Source of the DNA: Candidatus Nitrosopumilus sp.
GTDB lineage: Archaea; Thermoproteota; Nitrososphaeria; Nitrososphaerales; Nitrosopumilaceae
Assembly (NCBI GenBank): GCA_022758935.1
Contig: JAEMQG010000174.1
Span: 1-14,300 of the forward strand
Reading direction: 5' to 3'
Length of the DNA: 14,300 nt
Notes under the pieces: model-generated
Seen by the model: the letters and a program-made list of their open reading frames with translations, nothing else
What the model was told of the DNA's origin: nothing
Databases searched by the model: none
Made by a program: the position numbers and the translations under genes
In this document: in pieces, positions 12,555-14,300 of the stretch
Layout: every line of letters begins with the position of its first letter
How positions within the stretch are numbered: the stretch's first letter is position 1

Positions 12555-12953
12555 CTACAATTTTTCTAGAATGTGTTCTATTTTATCCCTTAATTTCCGG
12601 TCATTCAGTGATTCAAGAATTTTTAAGCGTATATTTTTTAATCTATTTTTATCATCCGAATATAATGCAGACATGGTCTCTATTTCTTTATCAAAAGAAT
12701 AATTATTCAAATAATACTCTAATTTAGATTTTAAATCTAAAAAATCACTTGATTCAAATTTTTCAATTCCGATTCTATTGACCAATACTTGAAAAAAACC
12801 ATTTATTTTTGATACTTCTTTTTTAATTATCTCCAAATCCCCTGATTTGTCCTCAAGTTCTAGAAGTACCTTGTAAGAATTTATGATCTTTTCTAGTATA
12901 TTTTTTAGATATTCATAATATGTTATCACGATTAATTTATAATTAGCATCCAC
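12555..12953 (-). CDS. Hypothetical helical (coiled-coil-like) protein, 132 aa
   Basis: The start is GTG 12953-12951, with a GTTTAAGC element about 24 bases upstream suggesting a leaderless transcript; no ATG precedes it. The protein is almost wholly alpha-helical with heptad-like Leu/Ile spacing, for example NILEKIINSYKVLLELEDKS, then IIKKEVSKINGFFQVLVN and a C-terminal LRDKIEHILEKL. It is rich in Lys, Glu, Leu and Ile and has no Cys or Trp, catalytic motif or membrane segment. I do not recognise the family. It leads a probable two-gene unit with the 44-aa frame. Confidence 0.65.
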   Translation of the reverse strand: MDANYKLIVITYYEYLKNILEKIINSYKVLLELEDKSGDLEIIKKEVSKINGFFQVLVNRIGIEKFESSDFLDLKSKLEYYLNNYSFDKEIETMSALYSDDKNRLKNIRLKILESLNDRKLRDKIEHILEKL

Positions 12954-13627
12954 GTTTTAATCCTGTGCTTAAACAGATTATTCTCTTCTATGAAAAAATA
13001 AATTGTACGCATTAATTCTTTGAACTTTGCTTTAGTATGTAATGACAGATGAACGTAGAATAAATATGCCATCTTATGCATCTTGATGACAAAGACAAAG
13101 CATTCGATGACTCATAGATTAATGGGAGAAGCGAGTGATAAAATTCAAACAAATGAATGTCATTGAGCACACAACTTTTACAAATCTGTAAGACTAGTTG
13201 ATAAAGAATTACCATGGAAAATTCATCATTATATCTTTGAGATCATCATTTAGAAAATTTGTCTGTCAATATTACAGCTTATCCATTATGTAGTGTAATA
13301 TCTGAAAGCAATAAAATTATTAGATTGCTCATTTGATTTAAGTATGGAAGTAACGAATGTTTATGAATGAAAATACTGTTATGAATGTATGATGTTGGCA
13401 AAAATTAAGTTCTACATTTAATTTTTAGAAAGCAAAAATCTAATGTTTTTTATAATACGATAGATTAGAGTCTAATACCTAAGAATTGTATTTGCAGAGT
13501 TTTCCTAAATGTTGCTGTAATCATAATTCCTATGATCTTGTTATGAGTATATTGTGCATTTTAGGATATTCTTAAAACATTGAAATTTTTCTTGCATATT
13601 ATTTGGATCCTAACATTTGGGAGGTAA

Positions 13628-13822
13628 ACTATCTTTATTGTTCTTTCTTTAATTCTTGGGAAATTCAAAAAAGGTGTTGAACAAATTCCCTTATTTCCTA
13701 ATGATGATTCTATGACAAACACAGAAGCAGTTAACATGCTTCATGTCGGTGGTAATCCGATATTCACAATCTTTTGTATGTCTCATAAACAAATTATAGT
13801 GAATTTCAACTTAAGTTTTTAG
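13628..13822 (+). pseudogene. Remnant of a membrane-protein gene
   Basis: A plus-strand frame stays open from after TAA 13625-13627 to TAG 13820-13822 without a usable early start codon. It begins with a hydrophobic stretch TIFIVLSLILGKFKKGVEQ and continues IPLFPNDDSMTNTEAVNML and HVGGNPIFTIF. It reads like an internal piece of a multi-pass membrane protein. Hydrophobic but broken frames lie just upstream (about 13498-13540). The family is not recognised, and the C-terminal 15 residues look non-coding. Confidence 0.3.
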
Positions 13823-13954
13823 GAAAATGGTAATTGAACCAAATTAAAGTCATTTTGATCTAAAAATTTGGTTAAAATCCATCTAATTTTTATCCTATTA
13901 TTTCTTAATTATATCATCATGTTAATGAAAAATCAATTCATGTCTTGTAGAATA

Positions 13955-13967
13955 ATTATTAGATATC
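13955..13967 (+). promoter_or_regulatory. Promoter of the NHL-repeat gene
   Basis: An ATTATTAGATAT-like element is centred about 26-28 bases before TTG 13989, in line with a leaderless transcript. Confidence 0.35.
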
Positions 13968-13988
13968 CCAATGTAGAGTGAGTTTGTC

Positions 13989-14300
13989 TTGAACATTAGA
14001 AAAAACACACCACTTTTAGCTGTATTCATATTCCTGATTTCAATTACATGTGTTTTTCTACCTGAGATCAGTAACGCTGAATCCTATTTATCACAATTTG
14101 GAGCATTTGGTTCTGGCGACATTCAACTTAATAATCCCGAAGGCATAGCACTTGATTCATTAGGCAACATCTATGTTGCAGATACTAGCAATAACAGAGT
14201 TCAGAAATTCAACTCTGCCGGTGTTTTCCAATTAAAATTTGGCACATCTGGCTCGGGTAATGGCCAGTTTAGTTCTCCAATTGGAATAGCACTTGATTCA
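13989..14300 (+). CDS. Secreted NHL-repeat protein (partial, runs off the window)
   Basis: The frame starts with TTG 13989 (an in-frame TAG lies five codons upstream and there is no ATG) and is still open at the window end, 104 codons in. Residues 1-31 are a signal peptide: basic NIRKN, a hydrophobic core LLAVFIFLISITCVFL and a cleavage-like SNA. NHL beta-propeller repeats follow with a 47-residue period. FGAFGSGDIQLNNPEGIALDS (37-57) is matched by FGTSGSGNGQFSSP at 84 onward, and the blade contains NIYVADTSNNRVQKFNSAG. At the DNA level ATAGCACTTGATTCA recurs exactly 141 bases apart. Such secreted propellers usually mediate protein or carbohydrate contacts at the cell surface; the specific role is unknown. 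Confidence 0.85.
   Translation, partial: MNIRKNTPLLAVFIFLISITCVFLPEISNAESYLSQFGAFGSGDIQLNNPEGIALDSLGNIYVADTSNNRVQKFNSAGVFQLKFGTSGSGNGQFSSPIGIALDS

Larger units (their letters stand above)
12954..13988. other. Gene-poor kilobase with micro-ORFs and remnants
   Basis: No full-length gene is visible on either strand. Two tiny plus-strand frames are joined by TGATG: one at 13042-13086 (MTDERRINMPSYAS) and one at 13086-13166 (begins MTKTKHSMTHRLMGE). A protein-like remnant lies at 13628-13822 and is listed separately. A 67-codon minus-strand frame near 13012-13215 is hydrophobic, Cys/His-scattered and not believable. No tRNA, rRNA or CRISPR structure is seen. Confidence 0.4.

Noticed and set aside
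13012..13215. 67-codon minus-strand frame
   Set aside because: Composition (many Ile, Ser, Cys, His, Tyr) resembles random AT-rich translation; plus-strand micro-ORFs look better.
1..14300. tRNA, rRNA, CRISPR arrays, insertion sequences
   Set aside because: No cloverleaf-like GC-rich segment, no regularly spaced repeats and no transposase motifs or terminal inverted repeats were seen on either strand.

Overview
The window looks like part of a chromosome of an AT-rich ammonia-oxidising archaeon (Thaumarchaeota/Nitrososphaerota, probably Nitrosopumilales). This rests on strong AT bias, many genes with a TATA-like element about 25-28 bases before the start codon and no ribosome binding site (leaderless transcription), frequent TTG/GTG starts, an archaeal Hjc-type resolvase, a SHOCT membrane protein, and single-finger C2H2 mini-proteins. 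The organism assignment is inference. Coding density is low, and much of the space between longer genes holds very short ORFs or apparent gene remnants.

Layout. 1-3340: mostly minus strand. A 49-aa peptide starts with TTG (455-604). It is followed by a 258-aa protein with two C-terminal membrane segments, a 297-aa helical protein of unknown function, and two micro-ORFs joined by an ATGA overlap behind a strong Shine-Dalgarno (2817-3040). 3226-3466: plus-strand micro-ORFs, one a clear four- or five-cysteine zinc-ribbon-like peptide. 3681-6070: a tight plus-strand operon of an LLM/F420-type oxidoreductase, an SCP-x/archaeal-type thiolase and a DUF35 zinc-ribbon/OB protein. The DUF35 frame is cut by an in-frame TGA, beyond which the reading frame continues for 27 more plausible codons. 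6067-6455: small cysteine-containing ORFs or remnants.

6480-7304 (minus) is a Rossmann-fold methyltransferase-like protein. It is divergent from a membrane-anchored extracytoplasmic protein (7457-7951), which in turn converges on a metal-dependent cyclase/kynurenine-formamidase-family hydrolase (8113-8850, minus). Upstream of the cyclase lie a perfect C2H2 mini-protein (8893-9018) and a four-TM SHOCT protein (9080-9604). A second, divergent C2H2 mini-protein lies at 9836-9952.

10120-11884 holds a small minus-strand hypothetical, a Holliday-junction-resolvase-like nuclease with a long C-terminal extension, and two conserved-looking unknown proteins, each with its own TATA box. 11885-12302 carries a minus-strand gene remnant. 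12303-12953 holds a Cys-rich 38-aa peptide and a two-gene minus-strand unit. 12954-13988 is a kilobase of gene-poor sequence with remnants. The window ends inside a secreted NHL-repeat protein (13989 onward).

Functionally, the only clear pathway unit is the oxidoreductase-thiolase-DUF35 operon, which suggests acyl-CoA chemistry with substrate channelling. The most unusual feature is the density of tiny putative zinc-binding proteins (two textbook C2H2 fingers and two Cys-rich peptides) and tiny coupled ORFs that standard gene callers would skip. All calls come from reading the sequence by eye; no database search was run.
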